Shown here: positions 15,986 through 25,757 of the stretch, in pieces | How the letters are laid out: each line of letters opens with the position of its first letter | Numbering within the stretch: the first letter of the stretch is position 1 | Source: Psychrobacillus glaciei | GTDB taxonomy: Bacteria; Bacillota; Bacilli; Bacillales_A; Planococcaceae | DNA: 64,000 nucleotides | NCBI RefSeq assembly: GCF_008973485.1 | Contig: NZ_CP031223.1 | Coordinates: 124,001 to 188,000 of the forward strand | Direction of reading: 5' to 3' | Notes under the pieces: model-generated | Databases searched by the model: none | Told to the model about the DNA's origin: nothing | Seen by the model: only the letters and a program-made list of their open reading frames with translations | Program-made: the position numbers and the translations under genes

Positions 15986-17091
15986 TGAGTATTTTATTGT
16001 TTGGATTCATTCTTCTATTTATCACTATATTACAAGCGTTTATGCCGAAGTTTTTGAAGCAAACCGAAGTTTTTGGCGTGTATGTACCAGAACAATACGT
16101 AAAGGATAAAATAATTGTTTATTTGAAAAAAAGATATTTTAGAGTTGTTCTTACAACTGGGTTAGTCATTTTGGCAGGGTATTTACTTTGGACACTTACA
16201 CAAGATTTAGACGAAGATACTCTGGCTCTTGTAAGTGTAGGAGTTCAGTTTACCTCTCTTTTCATTAGCATCGGCTATTATTTCATCATGCATATTCGAG
16301 TGAAGAAACTAAAAGCAGAAAAAGGATGGACAATAGGAAAAAATGAAGTACGCGTAGTGGATCTAAAGTTTCAAGAAAAGCTACGTTTAGTACCGCCTAT
16401 CGTATTTATCATTCCGATGATTGTTACAGTTGGCCTTATTATTTATACGTTTATGAAATATCCTGAAATGCCGGATATGATTCCTACGCATTGGGGACCA
16501 TCCGGTCAAGCCGATGCATTTAGTGAAAAAACGTATTTCAGTGTCATTTCTATGCCGCTAATTTTGCTAGTGATGCAAGGTATGTTCCTCCTGATGAGTG
16601 AAGGAATGAAATTTTCAGGAGCAAAGATTAATCCGTCAAATAAAAAAACTTCCGTTGCACAGCAGCTTGCGTTCCGTAAATATACTAGCTGGTTTTCATT
16701 ATTTATTACTTTAAGTACAACGCTATTGATGGGTTATTTACATTTGCAAACAATCCATCCTGAAATTTCATCTCCTTGGATAATGTTCACACTTCCAATT
16801 GTCTTTTTAGTAATAACTTTTGTTGGAGTGGGTATTTATACAGTAAAAGTTGGGCAAAGCGGATCACGATTGAAAGTAGGAGGGGCAAGTTCTAGTAAAG
16901 AAGATAGCATTGCAGTAGACGACGATAAGTACTGGAAAGGCGGAATGCTTTATATTAATAGAGACGATCCAAGCATTCTAGTTGAAAAACGCTTTGGAGT
17001 AGGATGGACGCTCAATTTTGGGCGTCCACTCAGTTGGGTTGTTCTATTCGTACCAATTATTATCATATTAGTAATTGCATTTAGTATATAA
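15985..17091 (+). CDS. DUF1648-domain multi-pass membrane protein
   Basis: 368 aa with about eight membrane segments. A DUF1648-type loop sits near residues 155-180: PEMPDMIPTHWGPSGQADAF. The C-terminal part (MLYINRDDPSILVEKRFGVG... then a last hydrophobic segment) matches the DUF5808-like ending of these proteins. Biochemical role unknown; relatives include SdpI-type immunity/signal proteins, and this family often pairs with a GntR regulator, as here. Coupled to the regulator by overlapping stop and start. Confidence 0.78.
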   Translation: MSILLFGFILLFITILQAFMPKFLKQTEVFGVYVPEQYVKDKIIVYLKKRYFRVVLTTGLVILAGYLLWTLTQDLDEDTLALVSVGVQFTSLFISIGYYFIMHIRVKKLKAEKGWTIGKNEVRVVDLKFQEKLRLVPPIVFIIPMIVTVGLIIYTFMKYPEMPDMIPTHWGPSGQADAFSEKTYFSVISMPLILLVMQGMFLLMSEGMKFSGAKINPSNKKTSVAQQLAFRKYTSWFSLFITLSTTLLMGYLHLQTIHPEISSPWIMFTLPIVFLVITFVGVGIYTVKVGQSGSRLKVGGASSSKEDSIAVDDDKYWKGGMLYINRDDPSILVEKRFGVGWTLNFGRPLSWVVLFVPIIIILVIAFSI

Positions 17092-17174
17092 GCTATTCTA
17101 AATTTAAAAGCTTATTGTATTTCCGAAAAGAATCGGGATGATTTAAGAAAAAATAAAACCTGGAGGCGATTCAA

Positions 17175-17495
17175 ATGTTAGTAGTAACAACAGAAAAAAT
17201 TGAAGGCTATAAAATCGTAGAAGTAAAAGGTCCTGCATTTGGACTAATTGTAAGAAGTAGAGGGCTAGGTGGAGATATTATGGCAAGCTTAAAAGGATTA
17301 GTAGGTGGAGAAATCAAGCAATATACCGCTATGCTGGAAGATTCAAGAAAAGAAGCCATGGACCGTATGATTAAAAATGCCAACCAAATGGGTGCAAATG
17401 CTATTGTTATGATGCGATATGATTCCGGTGAAATTGGAAAAAATATGAGTGAAATTGTGGCCTACGGAACAGCGGTTGTTGTAGAGAAACTATAA
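17175..17495 (+). CDS. YbjQ family protein (UPF0145)
   Basis: 106 aa, full length for the family. Conserved pattern: VTTEKIEGYKIVEVKG at the start, VRSRGLGGDIMASLKGLVGGEI in the middle (continuing KQYTAML), and GANAIVMMRYDS near the end. The family is thought to form pentamers and has been called heavy-metal binding, but the function is not established. ATG follows TGGAGG. Its stop overlaps the start of the next gene (TAATG). Confidence 0.88.
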   Translation: MLVVTTEKIEGYKIVEVKGPAFGLIVRSRGLGGDIMASLKGLVGGEIKQYTAMLEDSRKEAMDRMIKNANQMGANAIVMMRYDSGEIGKNMSEIVAYGTAVVVEKL

Positions 17496-17728
17496 TGGCG
17501 ATTTTTGTTGTAGTAGGTATGTATATTGTACAAATCATAGCTGTTATAGCTTGTATTTTGCTTGGATACTTTATATATGACAAACGCTTTAATCGCAATC
17601 ATGGAACTGAAGTTGCGGAAGGTTTTGAGCGAACAGAAGAGGTTAATCTTGACCCTGTTACGGGTGAAAAAACAAGAGTGTATTATAATCCTAAAACAGG
17701 TGAACGTTTTTATAGGAAAGAAAAGTAG
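17495..17728 (+). CDS. Small membrane protein coupled to YbjQ, unknown function
   Basis: 77 aa: one N-terminal membrane segment (about residues 3-26), then a soluble tail with two similar turns, DPVTGEKTRVYYNP and KTGERFYRKE. Start codon overlaps the ybjQ-like stop, so translation is probably coupled and the two proteins may work together. I do not recognise a named family. Confidence 0.65.
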   Translation: MAIFVVVGMYIVQIIAVIACILLGYFIYDKRFNRNHGTEVAEGFERTEEVNLDPVTGEKTRVYYNPKTGERFYRKEK

Positions 17729-17777
17729 TAACAACAAGATACTATTCTTTAACATTTAACATAGCCAATTCATAAGA

Positions 17778-17813
17778 AAATGCAGCTTCCATGATTTCGG
17801 AAGCTGCATTTCT
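17778..17813. terminator. Bidirectional terminator between the YbjQ operon and ppiB
   Basis: AAATGCAGCTTCC / GGAAGCTGCATTT perfect stem with A and T tracts on both sides, serving the convergent genes. Confidence 0.85.
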
Positions 17814-17815
17814 AA

Positions 17816-18256
17816 TTATTCTGCGTCAAATACTTCTACTTTTTCCATTTTAGCGCCATTTTTCATAGCTGTTGCTATTTCAAGGCCACTTGTTACTTTA
17901 CCGAAAACAGTATGAACACCGTTTAAATGGGCTTGTGGTGCATGCACGATAAAGAATTGGCTTGAACCTGTATCTTTTCCTGCATGAGCCATAGATAAGC
18001 TGCCAGCTTCATGTTTATGTGGATTGCCAACAGTTTCACACTTAATTGTTTTGCCGCTTCCGCCCATACCTGTACCAGTTGGGTCCCCACCTTGACTTAC
18101 AAAGCCAGGAATAACGCGGTGGAAAACTACGCCGTTATAAAATCCTGTATTTGCCAACTCTTCAAAGTTAGCAACTGTGTTTGGTGCTTCATTCGGGAAT
18201 AAATCAAATTCGATTTTCTCTCCAGTATCCATTAAAAAATAACCTTTTTTCGCCAT
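17816..18256 (-). CDS. ppiB: Peptidyl-prolyl cis-trans isomerase, cyclophilin type
   Basis: Cytoplasmic proline isomerase that assists folding. Cyclophilin core is clear: [19 protein letters not shown] carries the catalytic Arg and the Phe/Gln pocket, [18 protein letters not shown] is the second half of the active site, and [12 protein letters not shown] closes it. No signal peptide. 146 aa, equal to the small Bacillus PpiB. ATG after AAGGAG, with a likely promoter about 35 bases upstream. Confidence 0.93.
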   Translation of the reverse strand: MAKKGYFLMDTGEKIEFDLFPNEAPNTVANFEELANTGFYNGVVFHRVIPGFVSQGGDPTGTGMGGSGKTIKCETVGNPHKHEAGSLSMAHAGKDTGSSQFFIVHAPQAHLNGVHTVFGKVTSGLEIATAMKNGAKMEKVEVFDAE

Positions 18257-18290
18257 CTAAAACACTCCTTTTTCAAATAAATCCTTCATT

Positions 18291-18320
18291 AGTATAGCAT
18301 GTACATAGGGCATTTTCCAA
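18291..18320 (-). promoter_or_regulatory. Probable ppiB promoter
   Basis: On the minus strand TTGGAA, 18 bases, TATACT with an extended TGC just before it. The extended -10 is part of the 14-mer AGTATAGCATGTAC (plus strand) that also occurs at 28716-28729. Confidence 0.45.
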
Positions 18321-18352
18321 AGATCATTGCTCTGCAAAGGTTTAACGCGCTT

Positions 18353-18463
18353 TCATGAAGAATTATCCCCAAAAATGCCCCCACTGGATAAACTTTCCGC
18401 AAATAAAACTACTGCCTTAACCTCTAACATCTTCAGTACATGACTATAGATAGTGTAAATCAT
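18353..18463 (-). pseudogene. Relic of a tyrosine recombinase C-terminus (copy 1)
   Basis: Minus-strand frame MIYTIYSHVLKMLEVKA... ending FGDNSS. IYSHVL is the end of an integrase catalytic region (the YxH before the catalytic Tyr helix) and the remainder resembles the usual integrase tail. Nothing upstream encodes the rest: the hybrid kinase stop is only about 12 bases away. A homologous relic with the same ending lies at 28776-28897. Confidence 0.5.
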
Positions 18464-18474
18464 AAATCTAATTT

Positions 18475-21333
18475 TTAATGAGGTACCATAATCTGTCCGT
18501 TTCTTTCATTAGTCAAAAGGGTGTGCATAATTAGCTTAGATAATTGGTCAGGTCTGTACGGTTTAATTAAGTAATCTTGTGCTCCTAACGAAAGCCCTCG
18601 TTCTTTTTCATCCAACGCAGTTGAAATAAAGATTGGGATGTTTTTTAGTTTTTCATCTTCTTTCATTTCTTTCATAATTGTCCATCCATCCATTTCATCT
18701 GCAAGCATAATGTCTAAAACAAGTGCGTCAGGAGTCTTACTTTTCATTTGTGCTAACGCTTCTTGACCGTTCTTATAGTAGCTCACATGAAAACCATTAT
18801 CTTGCAATTCATGGTTTACTAGTTCGGCAAGGCTTAAATCATCTTCAATGACCATAATTGTGTAATTAAGCATAGGAGTAGCCCCATCTTCATTTACTTT
18901 ATTAGTGCTCATTGTAATCCGTGAGAAGTTCGTGCTAAATGTACTACCTTTGCCATTCTTAGAACTTACGGAAATCTTACCTCCATGTACTTCCACAATC
19001 TCTTTTACGATAGCAAGCCCAAGACCTGTACCGCCAATTTTTCGTCGGTCGGAATTGTCTATCCGATAAAACTTTTGAAATAAATTAGGTATTTCTTCTT
19101 CTGGGATTCCAAGTCCTTCATCTTTTACATCAATAGAAACTATATCCTCGTTACCATATATACGTATTGAAATATTTCCTCCTTCTGGAGAATATTTAAT
19201 CGCATTACTTAATAAGTTTGTAAACACCTGTTCAATTTTATTTTTGTCCCCAAGTATAGTAGCATTCTCTAATTCTACTGTAAGGGTTGTCTTGTGTAAT
19301 GAAGTGTTAATTTCTTGTAGCTCGATAACATTTTGAACAATCGATATTACGTCGATATATTTCTTTTCATAATTTTGTTTGCCTGATTCCATTCTTTGAA
19401 TATCAAGAAAATCATTTATTAAGGAAGTTAACCTTATAGTTTCATTATAAATAGTTTGAGTATATTTTGCTTTTCGTTCCGGCTTTAATTCTTTTGTTAA
19501 CAACAATTCTGTGAAGCCAAGAATACTAGCTAAAGGTGTTCTTAATTCATGACTAACTGTACTGACAAATTCTGACTTCATGTTAGCTATTTCGTACTCT
19601 TTTGTAATATCACGATGGACTAGTAACGTTCCAATGTGTTCATTACAATCTTTAATTGTTTTACAATAAACTCTAATGACTTGTTTGTTGTCGGTCTTCC
19701 TGTAAATAAATGAATGTTCTTGATCAGGAGAAAGAAATGCAGAGTCTATTAAATCATTTAAAAGCTGAATAAACTCGTAGTCTTGGATTTGTTCTGCCAT
19801 GACACCGCTCCAATGTTCCCAAGAAAGTCCTATCATATGTTCGGGGGTATCTTGCCATTCAAATATTCCGCAAAGTTGATTGTTAACTTGTAAAACTTTT
19901 CGATCAGCATCTATTAACTGTATACCCTCTTGAACCGTGTTTAAGATGTCTTGATTTAACCGGCGATCATCCTCGGACTGTTCAAATAACATAATTTTTT
20001 CAAGGTAAATAGCAATTTGTCTAGCGAATATTTCATATTCAATTAGTTCATTATTTGAATAAGAATCACCATATCTTGAAAACACCATAACAGCTTCTAT
20101 TTGAGAAGAAGAAACAACAGGTAAATATAAGTCAAAGCTATAATTGACAGATTCATGGTAGCCTTTCTCCGTAGAATCTTGAACCCGTTTTACCGTAAAT
20201 GGCTGTTTTTCATCAGTTAACCGTTGAATCAGACCGTCGTTCAAATTATTCCTAAATTGATCAACACCAAAAATAGAAATCCCATAGGAAGCGAAGACAT
20301 CATCGTGAATGGTGTAAATTATACCTTTGTCTGATTTAGTTATTTTACACATATTTTCAACGATACTTTTAAGAAACTCCTTTTTATCAAGAGAGGAGGA
20401 TATTATTTTTATTAACTCATTCCACCGTGTAAGTTTTTCTTCATTATTTGTTACAATACTTAGTGTTGTTTGAAGTTCAATCTGCTGCGCTAGAAGCTCA
20501 TCTTGTTGGGCAATTAGTTCTTCGTTAGAGGCCATCAAGTCTTGTTCTTTCTCCCGAATACTGTTAATCATCTTTTGGAAGGCAATTGATAAGGTACCGA
20601 GCTCATCTTTTCTGTTATCATTTACTTTTAAGACCGCATCTCTACCTGCAGCAATTTCATTGGCAGAAAAGGTAAATTCGGAAAGAGGCTTTCCGATGTT
20701 ATTAAAAATTCTACGAACTATAAGGAGTGATAGAATTAGAGTTAAAATAAAAAAGACAATTACACTGCTTTGAATGATTGATTGTTTTTTCGCTAAATCA
20801 TCTGAACTATCAGCAAGTTGTTCCTTTAGTAGTGAAATAAATGATTTAGTTTGCTCCAGAAACTCTTCAACCTGAAAATTGGCTTTAATATCCCGAAGTT
20901 CAATACTAGGATTTTCACTTTTTTCATACTCACTCATAATTAGTGGTAGTAATGTACTGAAATAATAAGATATAAAATTATCGATATCTTGATAGATTAA
21001 CATTTCATTCTCGGTTCCAATCAATGGACCAAGTTCAGTAAGGTTTTGTTTAAGCTCACGCTCAAACTTTAGTGGTTCTTCCATATTTGTCGTGAATTTA
21101 AAAGCGATAGAGTCCGTCATTATTAAAACGTCGGAATTAAATTGGTTATAGATATCATTAACTATTTGCAGTTTTTTTTCAATATTACTACGTTTTTGAA
21201 CATAATCATCATGCATTTTATGCTGAGAATAAAATAGAAGACCGCAACCCACGGCAAAAAAGAGAAGACAAATTCCCATTAATGCTAAAACTTTGCGTGA
21301 TAACGAACTATTAATATAATTAACTATTTTCAT
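18475..21333 (-). CDS. Hybrid sensor histidine kinase (TM-HAMP-GAF-PAS-HisKA-HATPase-REC)
   Basis: 952 aa. Two membrane segments (about residues 12-35 and 185-205) flank a ~150-residue extracytoplasmic helical sensor. HAMP follows (~205-260), then a coiled coil of EELIAQQDELLAQQIELQ type, GAF (~300-450), PAS (~455-575), HisKA with the phospho-His in STVSHELRTPLASILGF, HATPase with the N box NLLSNAIKYSPEGG and G boxes DEGLGIPEEEIP and GGTGLGLAIVKEIVE, and a C-terminal REC whose acceptor Asp is in ALVLDIMLADEMDGW. I start at ATG 21333, 8 bases after GAGGA; it overlaps the preceding gene. It is the last gene of the signalling operon. Confidence 0.88.
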   Translation of the reverse strand: MKIVNYINSSLSRKVLALMGICLLFFAVGCGLLFYSQHKMHDDYVQKRSNIEKKLQIVNDIYNQFNSDVLIMTDSIAFKFTTNMEEPLKFERELKQNLTELGPLIGTENEMLIYQDIDNFISYYFSTLLPLIMSEYEKSENPSIELRDIKANFQVEEFLEQTKSFISLLKEQLADSSDDLAKKQSIIQSSVIVFFILTLILSLLIVRRIFNNIGKPLSEFTFSANEIAAGRDAVLKVNDNRKDELGTLSIAFQKMINSIREKEQDLMASNEELIAQQDELLAQQIELQTTLSIVTNNEEKLTRWNELIKIISSSLDKKEFLKSIVENMCKITKSDKGIIYTIHDDVFASYGISIFGVDQFRNNLNDGLIQRLTDEKQPFTVKRVQDSTEKGYHESVNYSFDLYLPVVSSSQIEAVMVFSRYGDSYSNNELIEYEIFARQIAIYLEKIMLFEQSEDDRRLNQDILNTVQEGIQLIDADRKVLQVNNQLCGIFEWQDTPEHMIGLSWEHWSGVMAEQIQDYEFIQLLNDLIDSAFLSPDQEHSFIYRKTDNKQVIRVYCKTIKDCNEHIGTLLVHRDITKEYEIANMKSEFVSTVSHELRTPLASILGFTELLLTKELKPERKAKYTQTIYNETIRLTSLINDFLDIQRMESGKQNYEKKYIDVISIVQNVIELQEINTSLHKTTLTVELENATILGDKNKIEQVFTNLLSNAIKYSPEGGNISIRIYGNEDIVSIDVKDEGLGIPEEEIPNLFQKFYRIDNSDRRKIGGTGLGLAIVKEIVEVHGGKISVSSKNGKGSTFSTNFSRITMSTNKVNEDGATPMLNYTIMVIEDDLSLAELVNHELQDNGFHVSYYKNGQEALAQMKSKTPDALVLDIMLADEMDGWTIMKEMKEDEKLKNIPIFISTALDEKERGLSLGAQDYLIKPYRPDQLSKLIMHTLLTNERNGQIMVPH

Positions 21334-21691
21334 TAAGGATATCCTCAACTAATTCTAAAAGCTTTAATGGACTAAATGGTTTGGCCATAAAATAATCGGC
21401 CCCTGTTTCCATAATCTGTTTTTGTTCATACGCCTGACTTTTTGCTGAAAGTATTAGAATTTTCGTATGCTCGTTTGTTTCAGCACTCCGTATTTTCTCA
21501 ACAACTTCAAGTCCTGTATAAACAGGCATCATGTAGTCTAAAATGACTAAATCATAGTGATTATTTTGCAAAAAATCCATTGCGTCACCACCGTCAACCG
21601 CTTCATCAACCTTATAGTTTTCGTCTTCTAACGTATCTACAATAAGCATTCGGAGAACTTCTTCATCCTCCGCCAATAAAATCTGTTTCAA
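21320..21691 (-). CDS. Single-domain response regulator (CheY-like)
   Basis: 123 aa consisting of one REC domain: acidic pair in LLAEDEEVLRML, phospho-acceptor Asp in LVILDYMMPVYTGLE, the Ser/Thr switch in ILILSAKS, and the conserved Lys in FMAKPFSPLKL. No output domain, so it probably shuttles phosphoryl groups between the hybrid kinase and the Hpt domain of the upstream gene. TTG start with GAGGTGG 6 bases upstream. Its end overlaps the kinase start by 14 bases, which implies coupled translation. Confidence 0.88.
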   Translation of the reverse strand: MKQILLAEDEEVLRMLIVDTLEDENYKVDEAVDGGDAMDFLQNNHYDLVILDYMMPVYTGLEVVEKIRSAETNEHTKILILSAKSQAYEQKQIMETGADYFMAKPFSPLKLLELVEDILNENS

Positions 21692-21730
21692 TGTTTACCA
21701 CCTCATTAATGTTCTTCTCGTGTAATTAAC

Positions 21731-23347
21731 TTATTTTAGCATATTTAGTATTCGTTCAATTCTTACTTGTAGGTCAGTTACATTAAACGGTTTTGTTACA
21801 TAATCATCCGCACCTAGTCTTAAAGCGCGTTCTATTTCATCTTGGCTCTTTCTTCCAGTGAGCATCAGCACCTTGTACCTATGTGCATTTTTTTCTTGTT
21901 TGACTTTTTGAAGGACCTCTAAACCATCCATGACTGGCATGACGCCATCCAGAATTAAGAAATGGTTGACATCTTCTTTCGCGTGTTCTGAATTTAAAAA
22001 GGATGGACCATTCTCAAATAACTTAATGTTTAAATGGATGTTATCAATGGTTATAGATTCTAACATTTGACTCAATAATGTCCGAATGATGGTATCATCA
22101 TCGACAATTGAAATATTGAGCGTGGCTTTTTGGTATACATTAGATGTCATCTGTAAACATTCAACTCTAGATCTTCCAAGGTGTTTTGCGTGATACAACG
22201 AACTATCGGCCTCTTTGAAAGCTTCTGTAAGTGTAACGAATTCATCCTTTACGGTATATATTCCTGCTGAAAATGTAACAGAAAAGCTACTTTCCTTATG
22301 GGTATATTCGATTTGAGAGAAACCTTTAATTAATTTAGTTAGGAGCCTGTTTACATCCCCACTTGTGGTTTTTGGAAAGACTATGACAAATTCTTCTCCT
22401 CCATACCGATAAATCGTATCCATACTGCGAATATTCCGTTTTATATATTGAGCAAAATCTCTAAGAACTTGATCGCCCATTAGATGACCATATGTATCAT
22501 TAATTTTTTTGAAAAAGTCAATATCAATAATACTAATTGAAAATGGCTCGTTTGTTCGTTTAAAATCCAGGAAAAAACGTTGCAAATTGTCCATAAGGAA
22601 TTTTCTGTTATAAACTTGTGTTAGTTCATCAATCAAAACGAATTGATCGAAAATTTTCTTTCGTTGTAAATGCCGATCAACTTTAGCAACAAATTCTTCC
22701 ATATCAATTGGCTTTTTGAAAAAGTCATCTGCACCCATTTGATAAGCTCGTATTCGTGTTTCCTTGTTGTTTTTAATACTAATCATAATGGTCGGGATAA
22801 AGTATTTTTCACTATCATTTTGAATCTCTTGAAGAACTTGAAAGCCGTCTTTCTGTGGCAATTGAATATCAAGAATAAGGCAATCAGGTTTCATTTCGAA
22901 GTACTGTTTCACTGCACTTTCAGGATTTGTATTAGTTATTACCATCCAGCCTTTTGTTTCTAATACATCTTTAAGGAGAATTAGCATGGAAACATCATCA
23001 TCTATTATTTGAATCAAAGGAGCTTTTAAATTTAGAACTTTATTATTAAGACTAGCTAAATTACCGGAGTTCTCATGTTTATATATAAGCGTAATTAAAG
23101 GATATAGAAAATTATTTAATTCAATTTCCGTCCATTTTTTCTTCTCTTCGTTTTCCAATTTAGATAATAACTCTGAAGAAATTTGCATAAGGTCATCCAA
23201 TTGTAGTGTTCCGGAAGTCCCTTTTATAGAGTGAAGGAAACGGTATAAATCCTCAGCTAAAACTGTTTCTTCTTTTAAAGATAACCATTCCGTCAACTTA
23301 TTTTTAATAGTTTGGAATAAATGGTTTTTGTATTTTTGAAGATCCAC
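21731..23347 (-). CDS. Hpt-REC-GGDEF-REC diguanylate cyclase
   Basis: 538 aa. N-terminal Hpt with the phospho-His in FLHSIKGTSG (about residue 39), REC1 with its acceptor in CLILDIQLPQKDGF, GGDEF with the active-site loop YRYGGEEF, and REC2 with LILDGVMPVMDG. An RSMD sequence lies 5 residues before GGEEF, an RxxD inhibitory site as in feedback-regulated cyclases. The domain should therefore make cyclic-di-GMP under phosphorelay control. GTG 23347 is preferred over TTG 23365 because AAGGGGG lies 6 bases before it. First gene of a three-gene operon. About 400 bases upstream (23348-23752) hold no gene I can see. Confidence 0.88.
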   Translation of the reverse strand: MDLQKYKNHLFQTIKNKLTEWLSLKEETVLAEDLYRFLHSIKGTSGTLQLDDLMQISSELLSKLENEEKKKWTEIELNNFLYPLITLIYKHENSGNLASLNNKVLNLKAPLIQIIDDDVSMLILLKDVLETKGWMVITNTNPESAVKQYFEMKPDCLILDIQLPQKDGFQVLQEIQNDSEKYFIPTIMISIKNNKETRIRAYQMGADDFFKKPIDMEEFVAKVDRHLQRKKIFDQFVLIDELTQVYNRKFLMDNLQRFFLDFKRTNEPFSISIIDIDFFKKINDTYGHLMGDQVLRDFAQYIKRNIRSMDTIYRYGGEEFVIVFPKTTSGDVNRLLTKLIKGFSQIEYTHKESSFSVTFSAGIYTVKDEFVTLTEAFKEADSSLYHAKHLGRSRVECLQMTSNVYQKATLNISIVDDDTIIRTLLSQMLESITIDNIHLNIKLFENGPSFLNSEHAKEDVNHFLILDGVMPVMDGLEVLQKVKQEKNAHRYKVLMLTGRKSQDEIERALRLGADDYVTKPFNVTDLQVRIERILNMLK

Positions 23348-23752
23348 TAATATCCCCCTTACCAAAACATGTAGTCTATCGCTGTAGTAAACTTCTAATA
23401 CTTTTTGTTTGGTTTAAAAATAAGACTATTATACTGTAACAAAATTTGTCTTTTTACGTAACATTTATTTGAGATTCCCGCCAATTAACTGCTGTGAAAT
23501 TAGTTATAAATAATTAGATGTAAAATGCTTCATAGTCAAGTATTTATAAAATCGATTTTTCTTTAATAAATATTTATTAAATGGTGCCAGTTCATAAAAG
23601 TGTAATTCTAGGAATGGTACAAATAAGTTAGAGCGTAACTTTTAGGGTTGAGGTACAATATAATTGGATATTTAATTGTTAGAATGTTAAACAGAAAAGT
23701 CAGTTTTTTATATAAGGTTATAAGTATATTAAATAATGTATAGGGGTACTTT

Positions 23753-24400
23753 ATGACAGAATATTTATCGTTAAAAGACCATGTTTATAATTATATCGTA
23801 GAGCAGATTAACAATGGAAAATTGATTGCTAATAGGAAAGTTAATGAAGTAGCAATTAGTGAAAATTTAAAAGTTAGCAGGACTCCGGTTAGAGAGGCAC
23901 TAATACAGCTTTCATCAGAGGGGCTATTAGAAAATGTTCCAAGAAAAGGATTCGTGATAAAAAAACTTACAAAGGAAGAAGCGAAAGAAACTTATTTTAT
24001 AATTGGTGTATTGGATGGTTTAGCTGCTTCACTGTCAGCGGCTCTATTAACAGAGAAACACATGAAAGAAATGGAATTCTATATACAAAGTATTGATCTA
24101 GCAATTAATACGGAGAATTTCCAAATGTATCATAAAATGCAGGAAGCATTTCATGATGTCTATCTATCAGTCTGTCCAAACAGAAGTCTCGTAAACCTGC
24201 TGTTAAAATCACAAAAGAAATTTTTAAAAACTTTTGATCATTCCGGTCAAAAGGAAGAGGTAAAGAAAAAGCTTTTAGAGACGAATAATGAACATAGAAA
24301 GATGTTGGATCTTTTCAAAAGTGGCGATTCAGCAGGATTAGAAAGTTACATGAAAGAAGTGCATTGGAATACAGATAAAATAGAGTTAGTGCCACTGTAA
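23753..24400 (+). CDS. GntR-family regulator, FadR/FCD subfamily
   Basis: 215 aa. N-terminal winged helix: LKDHVYNYIVEQINNGKLI, then NEVAISENLKVSRTPVREALIQLSSEG (shown as one helix-turn-helix region, about residues 25-52) and PRKGFVI. The C-terminal all-helical FCD-type ligand domain covers about residues 75-210. It lies upstream of the M20/YfcC/M20 cluster on the same strand with a terminator between, so it is a likely regulator of that cluster. The AT-rich gap before 24605 has repeated ATACA half-sites that could be its target. Confidence 0.82.
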   Translation: MTEYLSLKDHVYNYIVEQINNGKLIANRKVNEVAISENLKVSRTPVREALIQLSSEGLLENVPRKGFVIKKLTKEEAKETYFIIGVLDGLAASLSAALLTEKHMKEMEFYIQSIDLAINTENFQMYHKMQEAFHDVYLSVCPNRSLVNLLLKSQKKFLKTFDHSGQKEEVKKKLLETNNEHRKMLDLFKSGDSAGLESYMKEVHWNTDKIELVPL

Positions 24401-24428
24401 GGATAAAAATAATATTTAAGCGTATGAA

Positions 24429-24466
24429 TAATAATTCTGTTTCACTCGAAACAGGATTATTTTTTA
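24429..24466 (+). terminator. Terminator of the GntR gene
   Basis: AATAATTCTGTTTC / GAAACAGGATTATT stem, 4-base loop, T run. Confidence 0.8.
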
Positions 24467-24604
24467 TTGTAAAAACTCAAAACATAAAATATAATATACA
24501 ATATACATTTATCTTATAATTCACTCTTTCAATCTAAGATGAGATTAATCAATCGAAATGAAGAAGTGGTTATATGAACAAGCATAATAAGGGGATGGCA
24601 TAAT

Positions 24605-25720
24605 ATGGAATCAGAAAATTTTGAATTAGCGAAAAAGCTACGACATGAATTACATCAACATCCTGAACTTTCTAACGAGGAAGTATGGACAAAGAAACAT
24701 TTGATGGATTTCTTGAAAACGCATACAAGCCTTGAAATTGTAGATAAAGGGAATTGGTTCTATGCAATTTATCGTGCAGGCTTAGATAAGCCAAATGTAG
24801 CATTCCGTGCAGACTTTGATGCACTTCCTATGGATGAAGTTATCGATCTACCATGGGCTTCTCAGTTTCCTGGAAAAGCACACAAATGTGGTCATGATGG
24901 TCACTCAGCTACACTAGCAGGATTTGCACTTGAAATTAATGAAAAGGGTGCAGACAAAAACATTTTTTTCCTCTTCCAACCTGCTGAAGAAACAGGGGAT
25001 GGTGCAATTCAATGCGTTGATTTTATTAAGGAACACAATATTGATGAGATTTTTGCTTACCATAATATGAGCGGTTTTCCTTATAACTCTGTAGGAATTA
25101 TCGATGGTACAAGTTTTTGTGCATCTAAAGGGATGACTATACATTTGGAAGGTTCCCCTGCGCATGCAAGTCAGCCAGAAACTGGTATTAATCCTTCTGT
25201 AGCAATTGCTAATATTATCAAAGCGATTTCTGAGTTCACATCTCCAGAAATAAATAAAGGTCTTATTCTGTGCACAGTTGTACAAATCGATGTTGGTGAA
25301 AGAGCTTTTGGTATTGCTGCATCGAAAGGTGATCTTTGTATGACTATACGTGCGCTTTACGAAGAAGAGTTGGACAAACTTCAAGAAAACCTTGAAAACT
25401 TTGCTAAAGCACAAGGAGAAGAACACGGTTTAAAAGTGAGTTTTCAGTATAATGACGAATTCCCTGAAACTGTAAACCATAAAGAAAGCGCTGACAAGAT
25501 TCGTTTAGTTGCAAAATCAAAAAGTTTTGAACTAGTTGAATTGAAAGAGGCTTTTCGTGGTTCTGAAGACTTTGGTCATTTTACAAAGTTAACGAAGGGT
25601 GCGTATTGCTTTATTGGAAACGGAGAAGATTATCCACATGTTCATACAAATGAATATGATTTTCCTGATGAACTCATTAAAACAGGAGTTGAACTTTTCA
25701 CAGGATTAGCTGAATTGTAA
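24605..25720 (+). CDS. M20-family metallo-amidohydrolase
   Basis: Hydrolyses an N-acyl amino acid or similar amide using two metal ions. HELHQHPELSNEE at the N-terminus, FRADFDALPMDE, KCGHDGHSATLAGF (metal ligands) and FQPAEETGDGA (catalytic Glu pair) are typical of hippurate/N-acyl-amino-acid amidohydrolases. SPAHASQPETGIN marks the lid/dimer domain. 371 aa, slightly shorter than usual. ATG after AAGGGGATGG. 37 bases before the carrier gene and probably co-transcribed with it. Confidence 0.88.
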   Translation: MESENFELAKKLRHELHQHPELSNEEVWTKKHLMDFLKTHTSLEIVDKGNWFYAIYRAGLDKPNVAFRADFDALPMDEVIDLPWASQFPGKAHKCGHDGHSATLAGFALEINEKGADKNIFFLFQPAEETGDGAIQCVDFIKEHNIDEIFAYHNMSGFPYNSVGIIDGTSFCASKGMTIHLEGSPAHASQPETGINPSVAIANIIKAISEFTSPEINKGLILCTVVQIDVGERAFGIAASKGDLCMTIRALYEEELDKLQENLENFAKAQGEEHGLKVSFQYNDEFPETVNHKESADKIRLVAKSKSFELVELKEAFRGSEDFGHFTKLTKGAYCFIGNGEDYPHVHTNEYDFPDELIKTGVELFTGLAEL

Positions 25721-25757
25721 TTTTCGCAATTGTTAGAGAAAAATTGGAGGATTTATC

